From contig CAMWUJ010000017.1 of assembly GCA_947177405.1 (NCBI GenBank), positions 1 through 45,504 of the forward strand: 45,504 nt of DNA, written 5' to 3'. Of the stretch, positions 34,275-43,769 are shown piece by piece. Source of the DNA: an uncultured Porphyromonadaceae bacterium. GTDB lineage: Bacteria > Bacteroidota > Bacteroidia > Bacteroidales > Muribaculaceae. The position numbers were made by a program, and so were the translations under genes. Below the pieces are notes generated by a model. That model worked only from the letters and a program-made list of their open reading frames with translations. It was not told the origin of the DNA and made no database searches. How positions within the stretch are numbered: the first letter of the stretch is position 1; each line of letters opens with the position of its first letter.

Positions 34275-35243
34275 TTATAAGTATCTCATCATGTCGGCCA
34301 CAGTGAGCAGAGCCATAGCCTCAACAACAGCTACACCTCTCATAGCCACACAAGGATCATGACGTCCCTTGGGAGGGATTGTCACTTCGTTCCCCTCCGT
34401 ATCGTAGGAATGAAGTTCACGCATCAAGGTAGGTGTAGGTTTGAAATAAACCTTGAAATTAACGGGCATTCCATTTGAGATTCCTCCCTGGATTCCTCCG
34501 GAATGATTGGATGCAAAAGTGTATTCTCCTTTCTTACCCTCCAAGGGGACCATCCGGTCGCCCACCTCAGAACCAAGTGAATAAGCAGCCTTAATACCAT
34601 CACCATATTCAAAGGCCTTGGCTGCATTGATACCCATCATAGCAGCCGCCAGACGGCTGTGCAGCTTTCCGAATACAGGTTCTCCAACTCCAACGGGAAG
34701 CCCGGTTATCACACCCTCCACAATTCCACCGGTGGAATCTCCGGAGGAAGCGGCCTTCTCCACGGAATTGGTCTCTATAAAACGTGCGCTCACCTCAATT
34801 CCCTTGGTGGAGAGCCATTGACGACACAAAGCTCCTCCAACAACCCAGGATACAGTCTCACGTGCACTTGCTCTTCCACCTCCTGCAAACTCATTGATAC
34901 CATATTTCTTGTAATAGGTGAAGTCGGCATGATTGGGACGGAAGCGCCCCTGGTATCCGGCGTAATCCCCTGACCGTTGGTCGCGGTTTCGGACAATGAA
35001 TCCTATGGGTGTGCCCAGAGTTATTCCGTCAGCACTGAATCCGGATAGAAACTCCACTTCATCCGGCTCCTTACGGGGAGATGTGAAAGCTTGTCGACCG
35101 GGGGCACGGCGGGCAAGATCCTCTTTTACTTTCTCAAAATCTATCTTTATGAGGGAGGGCATCCCGTCAAGGATGCCCCCCATCGCCGGCCCGTGACTTT
35201 CTCCGAAAGTCGTGAGACGTATGTTATTTCCAAATGTATTCAT
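34275..35243 (-). CDS. aroC: Chorismate synthase (short form)
   Basis: AroC converts EPSP to chorismate, the last common step to aromatic amino acids and folate. FGESHGPAMGG (14-23), FRPNHADFTYYKKYG (101-115), GGGRASARET (121-130) and GRHDPCVAMR (293-302) are the family signatures, so the flavin and substrate sites look complete. At 322 aa it is about 35 residues shorter than most. The gap lies near 155-170, between SARFIETNS and STGGIVEGVI, where relatives have a segment with a CPD motif and a helix. It sits 28 bp after rho. Confidence 0.95.
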   Translation of the reverse strand: MNTFGNNIRLTTFGESHGPAMGGILDGMPSLIKIDFEKVKEDLARRAPGRQAFTSPRKEPDEVEFLSGFSADGITLGTPIGFIVRNRDQRSGDYAGYQGRFRPNHADFTYYKKYGINEFAGGGRASARETVSWVVGGALCRQWLSTKGIEVSARFIETNSVEKAASSGDSTGGIVEGVITGLPVGVGEPVFGKLHSRLAAAMMGINAAKAFEYGDGIKAAYSLGSEVGDRMVPLEGKKGEYTFASNHSGGIQGGISNGMPVNFKVYFKPTPTLMRELHSYDTEGNEVTIPPKGRHDPCVAMRGVAVVEAMALLTVADMMRYL

Positions 35244-35271
35244 TGAAATTATTATTCATTTTACCTCGCCG

Positions 35272-37341
35272 CTATTTATCCATAGTCACGAGAAGCTCCT
35301 CATTAGTGCGCGTCATCTCCATACGCTTCTTGATAAATTCCATTGCTTCCATAGAATTCATATCTCCCAAATAATTGCGGAGAATCCACATTCGGTTAAG
35401 CATCTCCTTGCTTACAAGAAGATCATCACGACGGGTGGATGAAGCAATAATATCCACAGCAGGGAAGATACGCTTGTTGGAAAGCTTGCGGTCGAGCTGC
35501 AACTCCATATTTCCCGTACCTTTGAATTCCTCGAAAATCACTTCATCCATCTTGGAAGAGGTCTCGGTAAGTGCCGTGGCTATGATTGTGAGCGACCCTC
35601 CGTTCTCGATATTTCGTGCTGCTCCAAAGAAGCGTTTCGGACGTTGTAGAGCATTGGCATCCACACCACCTGAAAGAATCTTTCCTGACGCGGGAGAGAC
35701 TGTGTTGTAGGCACGCGCAAGACGGGTGATTGAGTCAAGCATGATCACCACATCATGACCGCTTTCCACAAGTCGCTTTGCTTTCTCGAGCACAATGCCG
35801 GCGATTTTCACATGTCGCTCGGCAGGCTCATCAAAAGTGGATGCAATTACCTCTGCGTTAACACTACGAGCCATATCTGTCACCTCTTCAGGACGCTCAT
35901 CTATAAGAAGCATTATGATGTAGGTGTCGGGATGATTTTCTGCAATGGCATTGGCAATATCTTTCAGAAGAATAGTCTTACCAGTTTTTGGGGGAGCCAC
36001 AATTAAGGCACGCTGTCCTTTTCCTATAGGGGCGAACATATCCACCACACGTGTGGACAAGTTATTGCTTCTCCCCTTGGTGAGCTCAAATTTCTCATCC
36101 GGGAAGAGAGGTACAAGATGTTCAAAAGGCACACGGTCGCGGATCACTTCAGGCGGAAGACCATTGATAGAAACTATACGGCATAGAGGAAAGTATTTCT
36201 CTCCCTGCCGGGGAGGGCGGATACCTCCCTCCACTACATCGCCTGTCTTGAGACCGAAGTCCTTTATCTGCTGTTGTGAGACATACACATCATCGGGACT
36301 GCCGAGATAGTTATAGTCGCTCGAACGTAGAAATCCATACCCGTCAGGCATCACTTCAAGCACACCGTAAGTGGTAAGAATTCCATCAAAATCGAAGCTT
36401 GTCTCGGGTTGTTGCTGCTGTTGCTGCTGCTGAAGCTGACGCTGCTGCTGACGTTGTTTTTTTGTAAGATGCTTCTGTTGCTTGTTGGTAAGCTGACGAG
36501 GCACATTGGGCTCTGCAATTATTATGGGAGATACGGCAGCCGCAATTGCGTCTTCCTCTATTTGCTGCTTTGATCTGCGTGTGAATGTTTTTCCCTTTGC
36601 ATTACCGAAAAACGCTCCTAAAGATGGATTGGAATCCGGCTTATGAGTAAACATCAGTTTACGGTCAGCCGGTTTCTCTTCAGCAGGAGTTGAATTTTCA
36701 GAATCTGCGACTCCCTTTTTTTCATCGTCTGAATTAATTTCATTTGATGGCTCTATCGGAACCGGAAGAGTGTCCATAGGAGTAATTTCGCTCTGCACCG
36801 TCACTTCCGAACCGGGGGAAGCACCATCATTATCCGTATTGGGAATGGTCTCCACATTTTTTGAGGATTTTCGCCCTTTCTTTTTAGGCTTTGCTTCCCG
36901 GATATCATTCTCAGGATCAGCCAACGGAGCCACTTCCTCCAAAGGTGGATTCTCTTCTATGTTGTCCGAAGAAGTGTTTTCTTCTACTGGGGTCATGGCT
37001 TCAGAATCTATATCCTGCTTTGCCTTAACCCTCTTGGCGCGTTTCTTGGGAGTCGGAGCTTCCTCGCCATCCACATTTCCCGGCTCTTCAGGCTGAGCAT
37101 CCGCCGAAGCAGCAGCCTTCTTTGTGGTTTTCTTTACCTTCGGAGTCTTCTCTTTATCAGACTTGGCCTTCGAACGTGAATTCTTGGCGACCGCTTTCTT
37201 GGCAGTCGCTTCTGATTCATTATCTATGATAAAGTATGCTATCTCCTCTTTATTATCAGGAATCTTAGTCATACCCATGGATTCGGCGATACCATGAAGC
37301 TGGTCGTCGGCCATAGCCATTAAATCATCAAGAGTGTACAT
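35272..37341 (-). CDS. rho: Transcription termination factor Rho with long disordered insertion
   Basis: 689 aa, against 419 for E. coli. Residues 1-42 are the Rho-N helical domain ([21 protein letters not shown]). Residues about 45-315 are low-complexity: Lys/Ala-rich, then acidic/Ser/Pro, then a Gln-rich run around 287-311 that includes nine Gln in a row. The RNA-binding cold-shock fold follows ([15 protein letters not shown]). The ATPase has Walker A APPKTGKT (449-456) and the hexameric helicase signatures ([33 protein letters not shown]). An intrinsically disordered Rho insertion is known in Bacteroides thetaiotaomicron, where it drives phase separation. It heads the operon with aroC, yhcC and tlpA. 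Confidence 0.97.
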   Translation of the reverse strand: MYTLDDLMAMADDQLHGIAESMGMTKIPDNKEEIAYFIIDNESEATAKKAVAKNSRSKAKSDKEKTPKVKKTTKKAAASADAQPEEPGNVDGEEAPTPKKRAKRVKAKQDIDSEAMTPVEENTSSDNIEENPPLEEVAPLADPENDIREAKPKKKGRKSSKNVETIPNTDNDGASPGSEVTVQSEITPMDTLPVPIEPSNEINSDDEKKGVADSENSTPAEEKPADRKLMFTHKPDSNPSLGAFFGNAKGKTFTRRSKQQIEEDAIAAAVSPIIIAEPNVPRQLTNKQQKHLTKKQRQQQRQLQQQQQQQQPETSFDFDGILTTYGVLEVMPDGYGFLRSSDYNYLGSPDDVYVSQQQIKDFGLKTGDVVEGGIRPPRQGEKYFPLCRIVSINGLPPEVIRDRVPFEHLVPLFPDEKFELTKGRSNNLSTRVVDMFAPIGKGQRALIVAPPKTGKTILLKDIANAIAENHPDTYIIMLLIDERPEEVTDMARSVNAEVIASTFDEPAERHVKIAGIVLEKAKRLVESGHDVVIMLDSITRLARAYNTVSPASGKILSGGVDANALQRPKRFFGAARNIENGGSLTIIATALTETSSKMDEVIFEEFKGTGNMELQLDRKLSNKRIFPAVDIIASSTRRDDLLVSKEMLNRMWILRNYLGDMNSMEAMEFIKKRMEMTRTNEELLVTMDK
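36409..36459. repeat. Gln-codon triplet repeat within rho
   Basis: A run dominated by CAG/CAA codons on the coding strand (TTG/CTG on plus) encodes the Gln-rich end of the Rho insertion. Slippage there would change the Gln count by whole codons without a frameshift. Confidence 0.8.
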
Positions 37342-37767
37342 ATTATCTTAGTCTTCTATTGTTCCCATCTGGCACCGAATACATGTCGATAACGAAAAAA
37401 ACAACTTCCAATACAGAACTACAGAACAATTGAATAATTCGGAGCCGGGGACGTATTTTTGATAATAGATTGAAATTAGCCATTCCATATCAGGGCATAC
37501 GTAGTGAAGCCCCAAAGATGCCGAAAGCCCATTCACTTAAGTGTCAACGGCCTTCAAATGGCGTTTAATTGTGTTTATATTGGTGGAATACTGGATTATA
37601 TTATATGGTTAAGTCTCTCAATCAAAGAAACTTCATAACCGCAAACCTTTAAAAAAAGGGATTGATGCGATAGATTTTATTAATCCTTAGATATTGCAAA
37701 ATTAAGAATTTCTTTTTGATTATCCTAACTTTTTCTCGGATTTTTATAAGTATCCCTCACAGAGGTT
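37342..37767 (-). other. Long leader region upstream of rho
   Basis: This 426-bp gap between tilS and rho holds a -7-like box (TAATTTTG, minus strand, 37704-37697) with no clear -33 box, which would give a leader of about 350 nt. The leader has a weak hairpin followed by CTTTTTTT on the minus strand (around 37656-37688). A 62-codon open frame (37536-37348) ends 6 bp before the rho start. I see no RNA gene or known riboswitch. Autoregulation of rho through its leader is known in other bacteria. Confidence 0.45.
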
Positions 37768-39108
37768 TCAAGATTTGCGGGATACACGCCACACTTTCTT
37801 GTCTTCCGGTGATACAAGGAATCGCCGTGAACGCTTAAGACCCTCTACCCATATTATCTCTCCGGTAAGGGGATGATAGGCCACTCCTATTTTTCTCCTC
37901 TCCGCCTGACTTAATCCGGATTCCGACAAAATATCACTCACCAATCTGCTCCCCTTCATTCCGAGAGGATATATCCGATCTCCATTCATCCGGGTACGTA
38001 TCCCTATATTATCAGGATTTATACCTAACCATAAGGCGCTGTTATCGGTTTCCTTTTTTATACGGACCAAGAGTTCATGCGAATTGTCAAATTGCTCTAT
38101 TTTAAATTCCTCCTCAATGGAGATTCCCTCGCTACAATATTTCTTTTCTACCCACTCAAGCTTGTCGCGATCCATTATGAATTCACCTCCTTCTGCAATC
38201 CATCTCGAACCGGGGGTAGCCGAACCTTGTTTAAGACCCTTCCACATCTCTTCCACATTATGCTGCGTGCCTCCACGCGAAAGCACAAATCTACGGAGGC
38301 GCCATCTCCCGAGTCCCTTTTCAAGGATTCTTTCTTTGGAAATAAAATCTTCTGCAAGCTCTTTTTTTTCTAATGCCTCTGCAGCTTCGCGCTCTTCACG
38401 CATGATGGTGGCAGTGCGACAAAGACTCTTCTTCACACCGGGCCATTCCTTTTCGATGAGAGGTATCACTTGATTTCTGATAAAATTCCTTTTATAATCG
38501 GAGGAAAGATTGGTACTGTCAATAACATATTTCTCACCTTTTGCCTCAAGATATTTCTCGATTTCCGAACGCGAGAAAGTCAACAAAGGACGAATCACTT
38601 CTCCCGTGTCAGGGCTTATTGCCGATAATCCGGCCACTCCCCCTCCTCTAAATAAATTCAAGAGCACGGTTTCTGCATTATCATCAGCATTATGAGCCAC
38701 TGCGATTCTATCTGCTTTTCGATTCTTCATCTCTTTACGAAAATAGTCATAACGCAGGTCGCGACAAGCCATCTCCACAGACCCACCATAATCCTTTCTA
38801 TAGCTGTCCACATCGAAATGCACTATCTCAAGCTCCACGGAAAGTCGTCGGCACAGTTGCTCCACAAATCGCAAATCCCTTTCACTTTCCTCTCCACGAA
38901 GGTGAAAATCACAATGCACAGCAACGATTTCCACCCCGCTATTAAGGAGAGAAAGGAGAAGGGCAACGCTGTCGGCTCCTCCGCTGACACCGGCCACAAT
39001 ACGTCGAACTCCTATATTATTTATTATCTCCCCCACCCTATTTTCAAGATTTCCAATAATATCAGAGGGGCTTTTCCGAATGCGATCGGAATCGAAATTT
39101 CTTATCAA
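37768..39108 (-). CDS. tilS: tRNA(Ile)-lysidine synthetase
   Basis: 446 aa, modifies C34 of the tRNA-Ile with CAU anticodon to lysidine so that it reads AUA. The PP-loop SGGADS is at 42-47. HCDFHLRGEESERDLRFVEQLC, VAHNADDNAETVLLNLFRG and RPLLTFSRSEIEKYL follow, then the C-terminal TilS domains ending in VWRVSRKS. The listed start is a TTG at 39108. No ATG precedes the PP-loop in frame, and a GTG at 39036 (residue 25) would give the more usual short N-terminus, so the start is uncertain. Confidence 0.93.
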   Translation of the reverse strand: MIRNFDSDRIRKSPSDIIGNLENRVGEIINNIGVRRIVAGVSGGADSVALLLSLLNSGVEIVAVHCDFHLRGEESERDLRFVEQLCRRLSVELEIVHFDVDSYRKDYGGSVEMACRDLRYDYFRKEMKNRKADRIAVAHNADDNAETVLLNLFRGGGVAGLSAISPDTGEVIRPLLTFSRSEIEKYLEAKGEKYVIDSTNLSSDYKRNFIRNQVIPLIEKEWPGVKKSLCRTATIMREEREAAEALEKKELAEDFISKERILEKGLGRWRLRRFVLSRGGTQHNVEEMWKGLKQGSATPGSRWIAEGGEFIMDRDKLEWVEKKYCSEGISIEEEFKIEQFDNSHELLVRIKKETDNSALWLGINPDNIGIRTRMNGDRIYPLGMKGSRLVSDILSESGLSQAERRKIGVAYHPLTGEIIWVEGLKRSRRFLVSPEDKKVWRVSRKS

Positions 39109-39215
39109 ATTATAAGGATTTAGAGTTGAATAAAAAATTACTTTATTCTAAACAATAATTAGTCCTCGCTTGTTTTTAAAATAAAGAACTAAAAATTACA
39201 AACTAAAAATATAAT

Positions 39216-39770
39216 ATGGCAAAAAAATGGATTTGCACCGTATGCGGTTATATCGCAGAAGGTGAGACAGCTCCCGAACAGTGCCCTCAGTGCAAGGCTC
39301 CTCAGTCTAAATTTAAAGAAATGGATGCGGATTCGCTCCTTCAGTTTGTCACCGAACATGAGATCGGCGTAGCAAAGGATTGCGATGAGGAGATGAAGAA
39401 AGATCTTAACAACCACTTCATCGGAGAATGTACAGAAGTTGGTATGTATCTGGCAATGTCTCGTCAGGCAGACCGCGAAGGGTATCCTGAGATCGCCGAC
39501 GCTTTCAAGCGTTATGCATGGGAAGAGGCAGAACACGCTGCCAAATTCGCAGAACTTCTCGGCGATATGGTATGGGATACCAAGACCAATCTCGACAAAC
39601 GCATGCATGCTGAGGCTGGTGCAAATGAAGATAAGATGAGAATTGCGAAAAACGCTAAAGCCGCCAATCTCGACGCCATTCATGACACTGTGCATGAAAT
39701 GGCTAAGGACGAAGCTCGTCATGGTCGCGGATTCAAGGGTCTTTATGACCGTTATTTCGCTAACAAATAA
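39216..39770 (+). CDS. Reverse rubrerythrin (NADH peroxidase type)
   Basis: 184 aa, cytosolic. An N-terminal rubredoxin-like domain (Cys7, Cys10, Cys23, Cys26 binding one iron) is followed by a four-helix ferritin-like domain with diiron ligands ([49 protein letters not shown]). In classical rubrerythrins the rubredoxin domain is at the C-terminus; the reversed order marks the subgroup that reduces hydrogen peroxide in anaerobes. It diverges from tilS and ends at a strong terminator. Confidence 0.95.
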   Translation: MAKKWICTVCGYIAEGETAPEQCPQCKAPQSKFKEMDADSLLQFVTEHEIGVAKDCDEEMKKDLNNHFIGECTEVGMYLAMSRQADREGYPEIADAFKRYAWEEAEHAAKFAELLGDMVWDTKTNLDKRMHAEAGANEDKMRIAKNAKAANLDAIHDTVHEMAKDEARHGRGFKGLYDRYFANK

Positions 39771-39790
39771 TTATAACTTTAATTATATTG

Positions 39791-39819
39791 AAAGCCGTGC
39801 CTTCAGCACGGCTTTTTTT
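39791..39819 (+). terminator. Intrinsic terminator of the rubrerythrin gene
   Basis: A perfect 10-bp stem (39791-39800 with 39806-39815) around cttca, followed by a run of seven T, lies 20 bp after the stop codon. Confidence 0.9.
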
Positions 39820-39853
39820 ATCCACTGACCTTGGGTGCTTTTATTCATTCAAA

Positions 39854-39885
39854 TTTCTTTCTCTTGCGTATTTTGATTAATTTTG
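39854..39885 (+). promoter_or_regulatory. Promoter of ruvX-def-ettA
   Basis: TTTC (39854-39857), 20 bp, then TAATTTTG (39878-39885). A TTG in frame at 39883 falls inside this -7 box, which rules it out as a start and supports the ATG at 39904. Confidence 0.55.
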
Positions 39886-39903
39886 CAAAACACAAAGAAA
39901 GAT

Positions 39904-40314
39904 ATGGGAAGAATTTTAGCTATCGACTATGGGAAGAAACGTTGCGGAATAGCTGTGACTGATATTCTGAAGATTTCAGCAAACGGACTCCCCACTCTCC
40001 CTACCTCTGATCTTCTTCAATGGATAAAAGATTATGTTTCTCGTGAGAAGGTGGAGAGAATCCTGATAGGTGAGCCAAAACAGATTGACGGCACACCATC
40101 AGAAAATATGAAACGTATCCTCCCTTTCGTGGGTCGCCTCAAAAAGGAGATTCCGGATATTCCGGTGGAGTTTGTGGATGAACGTTTCACTTCCGTTATT
40201 GCACACCGCGAGATGATAGCTGCCGGTTTCAAGAAATCCGACAGGCAACGCAAAGGATTAGCGGATGAGATGTCGGCGGTTATAATCCTGACATCTTGGC
40301 TTGATTCCCATTAA
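39904..40314 (+). CDS. ruvX: Holliday junction resolvase-like protein, YqgF/RuvX
   Basis: 136 aa from ATG 39904. The RNase H-like fold begins MGRILAIDYGKKRCGIAVTD, with Asp8 as the first catalytic acid. ILIGEPKQIDGTPSENM and VEFVDERFTS (with the second acid pair) follow, then DEMSAVIILTSWL with the C-terminal Asp. E. coli YqgF is linked to 16S rRNA maturation, and to junction resolution in other species. It heads a unit with def (29 bp gap) and ettA. Confidence 0.95.
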   Translation: MGRILAIDYGKKRCGIAVTDILKISANGLPTLPTSDLLQWIKDYVSREKVERILIGEPKQIDGTPSENMKRILPFVGRLKKEIPDIPVEFVDERFTSVIAHREMIAAGFKKSDRQRKGLADEMSAVIILTSWLDSH

Positions 40315-40343
40315 CCTTGAGTAGCCGTTAAAAATATTTGATT

Positions 40344-40898
40344 ATGATACTACCGATATATATTTACGGGCAACCTGTGCTTCGCAAGGATGCCGAGGAC
40401 ATAGAGTCTGATTATCCCGGACTCGAAAAATTAATCAGCGACATGTGGGAAACCATGTATAACGCTGATGGCGTTGGACTGGCCGCTCCCCAGATAGGCA
40501 AACCTATCGCCCTGATCGTTATTGATGGAAGCGTGCTTGCCGATAATTTCCCGGAGTGTGCCAACTCAAAAATGGTGCTTATCAATCCGAGTTTGGAGGT
40601 AATTGAAGATATACCTGCTGTCACAAGAACTGAGGGATGTCTTTCTTTGCCGGGACTCTCTGAGGATGTAAAACGCACCGAACATATCCGCCTCAACTGG
40701 CTCGACGAGAATTTTGTGGAACATGAAAAGGAATTCACCGGTTTTCTCGCACGCATAATCCAGCATGAAGTGGATCATCTTGATGGCACTGTTTATACAG
40801 ATCATGTCACTTCAATCCGAAAGCAGCTAATTCGCAATAAGCTGAATAATCTTGCAAAAGGGAAAGTGAAATGCGACTATCGCACCGTGCACAATTGA
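40344..40898 (+). CDS. def: Peptide deformylase
   Basis: 184 aa from ATG 40344 (an in-frame TTG two codons upstream is less likely). It removes the formyl group from new proteins. The metal ligands are Cys99 (EGCLSLPG), His141 and His145 (QHEVDH), with catalytic Glu142. GVGLAAPQIG is at 43-52. The position between ruvX and ettA, all plus strand with gaps of 29 and 50 bp, suggests one transcript for translation-related functions. Confidence 0.97.
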   Translation: MILPIYIYGQPVLRKDAEDIESDYPGLEKLISDMWETMYNADGVGLAAPQIGKPIALIVIDGSVLADNFPECANSKMVLINPSLEVIEDIPAVTRTEGCLSLPGLSEDVKRTEHIRLNWLDENFVEHEKEFTGFLARIIQHEVDHLDGTVYTDHVTSIRKQLIRNKLNNLAKGKVKCDYRTVHN

Positions 40899-40948
40899 TT
40901 CTTGAAATCATCTCTTTATTCGTAATTAATACTTATAACTTATAATCG

Positions 40949-42634
40949 ATGGCAGACGATAAAAAAGTGATATTCTCTATGGTGGGTGTCAGCAAAGTGA
41001 TTCCACCTCAACGACAGATATTGAAAAATATTTACCTCTCATTCTTTTATGGAGCCAAAATCGGCATTATCGGTCTTAATGGATCCGGAAAGTCAACCCT
41101 ACTCAAAATTATAGCCGGCCTTGATAAGAGCTATCAGGGCAATGTGGTCTTTTCTCCGGGCTACAGCGTGGGCTATCTTGAGCAGGAACCAAAACTCGAT
41201 CCCGATAAGACGGTGCTCGAAGTGGTGAGGGAAGGAGCGCAGCATGTGTTCGACCTCCTTAAGGAATATGATGAAGTCAACGAAGCTTTTGCAGACCCGG
41301 AAGTGTTGGAAAATCCCGACAAAATGGATGCTCTTATAGCCCGTCAGGCCGAAATTCAGGATAAACTTGATGCGTGCGATGCATGGAATATCGACAATAA
41401 GCTTGAACGAGCCATGGATGCCCTCCGATGTCCACCCGATGACAAGAAGATTGCCGTTCTTTCAGGTGGTGAGAAACGTCGTGTAGCTCTTTGCCGCCTC
41501 CTCCTGCAGCAACCGGATATCCTTCTTCTTGATGAGCCCACCAACCACCTTGACGCTGAATCGATTGACTGGCTCGAACAGCATCTCCAGCAATATCCTG
41601 GCACTGTGATTGCCGTGACACACGACCGTTACTTCCTCGACCATGTGGCCGGATGGATTCTTGAGCTCGACAGGGGAGAAGGAATTCCATGGAAAGGAAA
41701 CTATTCTTCCTGGCTTGATCAGAAAACCAAAAGGATGGCCCAGGAGGAGAAACAGGCAAGCAAACGCCGAAAGACTCTTGAACGAGAGTTGGAATGGGTA
41801 AGAATGGCGCCAAAAGCTCGTCAGGCCAAGGGGAAAGCTCGACTCTCAAGCTATGACCGTCTCCTCAATGAGGATCAGAAAGAGCGCGAAGAGAAACTTG
41901 AAATCTTCATTCCGAATGGTCCGCGTCTGGGTAATAAGGTGATTGAAGCCGAACATCTTGCCAAAGCTTATGATGACAAGGTGCTTTTCAACGACCTCAA
42001 TTTCACTTTACCTCCTAATGGAATTGTGGGTGTGATTGGTCCTAACGGAGCAGGAAAGACAACGCTTTTCCGTCTGATTATGGAGCAAGAGAAGCAGGAT
42101 AAGGGAGAATTCCATGTCGGTGAGACTGTGAAAGTGGCATACGTGGATCAGAATCATAAGGACCTTGATCCCGACAAGAGTGTGTATGAGGTGATTTCTC
42201 AAGGTGTGGAATCATTCAGGATGGGCGGTCGCGATATGAATGCGCGCGCATATCTCTCGAAGTTTAATTTCACCGGTGCAGATCAGGAGAAAAAGATAGG
42301 TGTGCTCTCGGGAGGTGAAAGAAACCGTCTTCATCTTGCGATGGCTCTTAAAGAGGAAGGAAATGTGCTTCTCCTCGACGAGCCTACCAATGATATCGAT
42401 GTCAACACGCTCCGAGCTTTGGAAGAAGGTCTGGAAAATTTTGCCGGATGTGCGGTGGTGGTTAGCCATGACCGTTGGTTCCTTGACCGTATTGCCACTC
42501 ATATCCTTGCTTTTGAGGGCGATAGCAAGGTCACTTTCTATGAAGGGTCCTACTCCGAATATGAGGAATTCAAGAAGAAACGCGATGGTGGTGCCGATAC
42601 ACCACATCGTATCAGATACAAGAAACTGATGTAA
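40949..42634 (+). CDS. ettA: EttA, ribosome-associated ABC-F ATPase
   Basis: 561 aa without membrane segments. Two ABC modules: the first has Walker A GLNGSGKST (42-50) and signature LSGGEKRRVAL; the second has GPNGAGKTT and LSGGERNRLHLA. The basic helical linker between them (EKQASKRRKTLERELEWVRM, KARQAKGKARLSSYDRL) is the P-site tRNA interaction motif of ABC-F proteins, and the C-terminal half fits EttA rather than a drug-resistance ABC-F. EttA gates entry into elongation according to the ATP/ADP ratio. It ends at the terminator at 42646-42680. Confidence 0.96.
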   Translation: MADDKKVIFSMVGVSKVIPPQRQILKNIYLSFFYGAKIGIIGLNGSGKSTLLKIIAGLDKSYQGNVVFSPGYSVGYLEQEPKLDPDKTVLEVVREGAQHVFDLLKEYDEVNEAFADPEVLENPDKMDALIARQAEIQDKLDACDAWNIDNKLERAMDALRCPPDDKKIAVLSGGEKRRVALCRLLLQQPDILLLDEPTNHLDAESIDWLEQHLQQYPGTVIAVTHDRYFLDHVAGWILELDRGEGIPWKGNYSSWLDQKTKRMAQEEKQASKRRKTLERELEWVRMAPKARQAKGKARLSSYDRLLNEDQKEREEKLEIFIPNGPRLGNKVIEAEHLAKAYDDKVLFNDLNFTLPPNGIVGVIGPNGAGKTTLFRLIMEQEKQDKGEFHVGETVKVAYVDQNHKDLDPDKSVYEVISQGVESFRMGGRDMNARAYLSKFNFTGADQEKKIGVLSGGERNRLHLAMALKEEGNVLLLDEPTNDIDVNTLRALEEGLENFAGCAVVVSHDRWFLDRIATHILAFEGDSKVTFYEGSYSEYEEFKKKRDGGADTPHRIRYKKLM

Positions 42635-42645
42635 AAGCCTCTATA

Positions 42646-42680
42646 TTAAAACGGCTGCGATTAAATCGCAGCCGTTTTAA
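42646..42680. terminator. Bidirectional terminator between ettA and ddh
   Basis: A perfect 16-bp stem (42646-42661 with 42665-42680) with a 3-nt loop has a GC-rich core (cggctgcgat) and ends in TTTT on both strands. It separates the convergent ettA and ddh genes. Confidence 0.88.
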
Positions 42681-42695
42681 ATAGTACATTGATTA

Positions 42696-43607
42696 TCATA
42701 CAAGCTTACCGATCCAGCTGTCGCGGTCGCCGGGAAGGAGATCCACCACAGGAATCTCGATCATGGTGTAGGCGCCGGGAGCGAGACGCTCTGCGGCCCG
42801 AGCACATGCCACAAGAATCTGGGCAGTAAGAGCAGGATTATTAATCGACATGTTGAATTCAAAACGTTGGTTCTGGGTGATACCTGACACTCCCTTACGA
42901 ACCATGTGTACACCATGTCCCATATCTTTGAGAGCATCCACGCTGGGCACTTCAAATACATGAGTCTCATCACTTGCGAAATAGGGATCAGCCTTTATGG
43001 CTGCCGCCACATCCTCAATCTTATATCCGGGTAGAAGCTCCACATATACCATGCGGCGATGGATGCCGGTACCCAAAGGGATGGTCATGGATAGAGCTGC
43101 CTTGACACCTTCTTTGGATTTAACAGCAACAGTGTGCCCCATGCTCATGCCGGGACCGAAATTAGTATAAGTGATTCCTTTCGGAGCCACAGCCTCAAGC
43201 AGGGTACGCACCACAGAGTCACTGCCCGGATCCCAGCCTGCAGCCACTACAGCAACGGCATTGCCGGCCTTGGCTGCTTCATCAAGACTCTTGCGAAGAG
43301 CAGGAATCTGACCATGGATGTCAAAAGAATCCACAGTATTGATGCCTAACTCTAAAATCTCTTTTGCATAACTCTCCACGCTGCGGGTCGGAGTGGCGAG
43401 GATTGCCACATCTATCACCTCTCCCTTGTCAAGAAGATCCTTCACTGATGCCACCACAGGGAGATCGGCAGGTATGTCCTCTCTCTTGGAGGGATCGCGT
43501 CTTACTACGCCTACTACTTCAAAATCTTCTGCTGCCTGAGCCGCTTCAAGTGAAAAGCGGCCGATGTTACCATAGCCTACAATAGCTACCTTAATCTTTT
43601 TTGACAT
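42696..43607 (-). CDS. ddh: meso-Diaminopimelate D-dehydrogenase
   Basis: 303 aa. NADP-binding starts IVGYGNIGRFSLEAAQAAEDFE (9-30). The core segment AAGWDPGSDSVVRTLLEAVAPKGITYTNFGPGMSMGHTVAVK is diagnostic of Ddh, and the C-terminal dimer region (FNMSINNPALTAQILVACARAAERL, then GAYTMIEIP) follows. The enzyme makes meso-diaminopimelate directly from tetrahydrodipicolinate, for lysine and peptidoglycan. It may be one of two routes, since other lysine genes are not in the window. It diverges from the AspT-like transporter. Confidence 0.96.
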   Translation of the reverse strand: MSKKIKVAIVGYGNIGRFSLEAAQAAEDFEVVGVVRRDPSKREDIPADLPVVASVKDLLDKGEVIDVAILATPTRSVESYAKEILELGINTVDSFDIHGQIPALRKSLDEAAKAGNAVAVVAAGWDPGSDSVVRTLLEAVAPKGITYTNFGPGMSMGHTVAVKSKEGVKAALSMTIPLGTGIHRRMVYVELLPGYKIEDVAAAIKADPYFASDETHVFEVPSVDALKDMGHGVHMVRKGVSGITQNQRFEFNMSINNPALTAQILVACARAAERLAPGAYTMIEIPVVDLLPGDRDSWIGKLV

Positions 43608-43647
43608 TGCTTTTATATTTTGGGGTTGTTTTTACATCCTGTTTAAA

Positions 43648-43670
43648 TAAAGAGGTAATTATATACCCTC
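43648..43670 (-). other. Imperfect inverted repeat in the ddh leader
   Basis: On the minus strand AAGAGGGTA, six or so A/T, then TACCTCTT forms a stem with one bulged G, about 40 nt upstream of the ddh ATG. It could be an operator or a small leader hairpin. Nothing decides between them. Confidence 0.4.
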
Positions 43671-43697
43671 TTAATCATTATTTTGTAAAATAAAATG

Positions 43698-43725
43698 CAA
43701 ATATAAGATTAAATTTGTAATTTTG
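43698..43725. promoter_or_regulatory. Divergent -7 boxes of ddh and the transporter gene
   Basis: Minus strand: TATATTTG at 43705-43698 for ddh. Plus strand: TAATTTTG at 43718-43725 for the transporter. Neither has a clear TTTG at -33. The two are 12 bp apart, so their polymerases would collide or compete. Confidence 0.45.
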
Positions 43726-43769
43726 CATCTTGAAAGTAAAAACAGGTTTAAAATTTCTTAAATTTATCC

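Noticed and set aside
37348-37536. 62-codon frame upstream of rho as a real gene
   Set aside because: No family resemblance or start context. Kept only as a possible leader feature.
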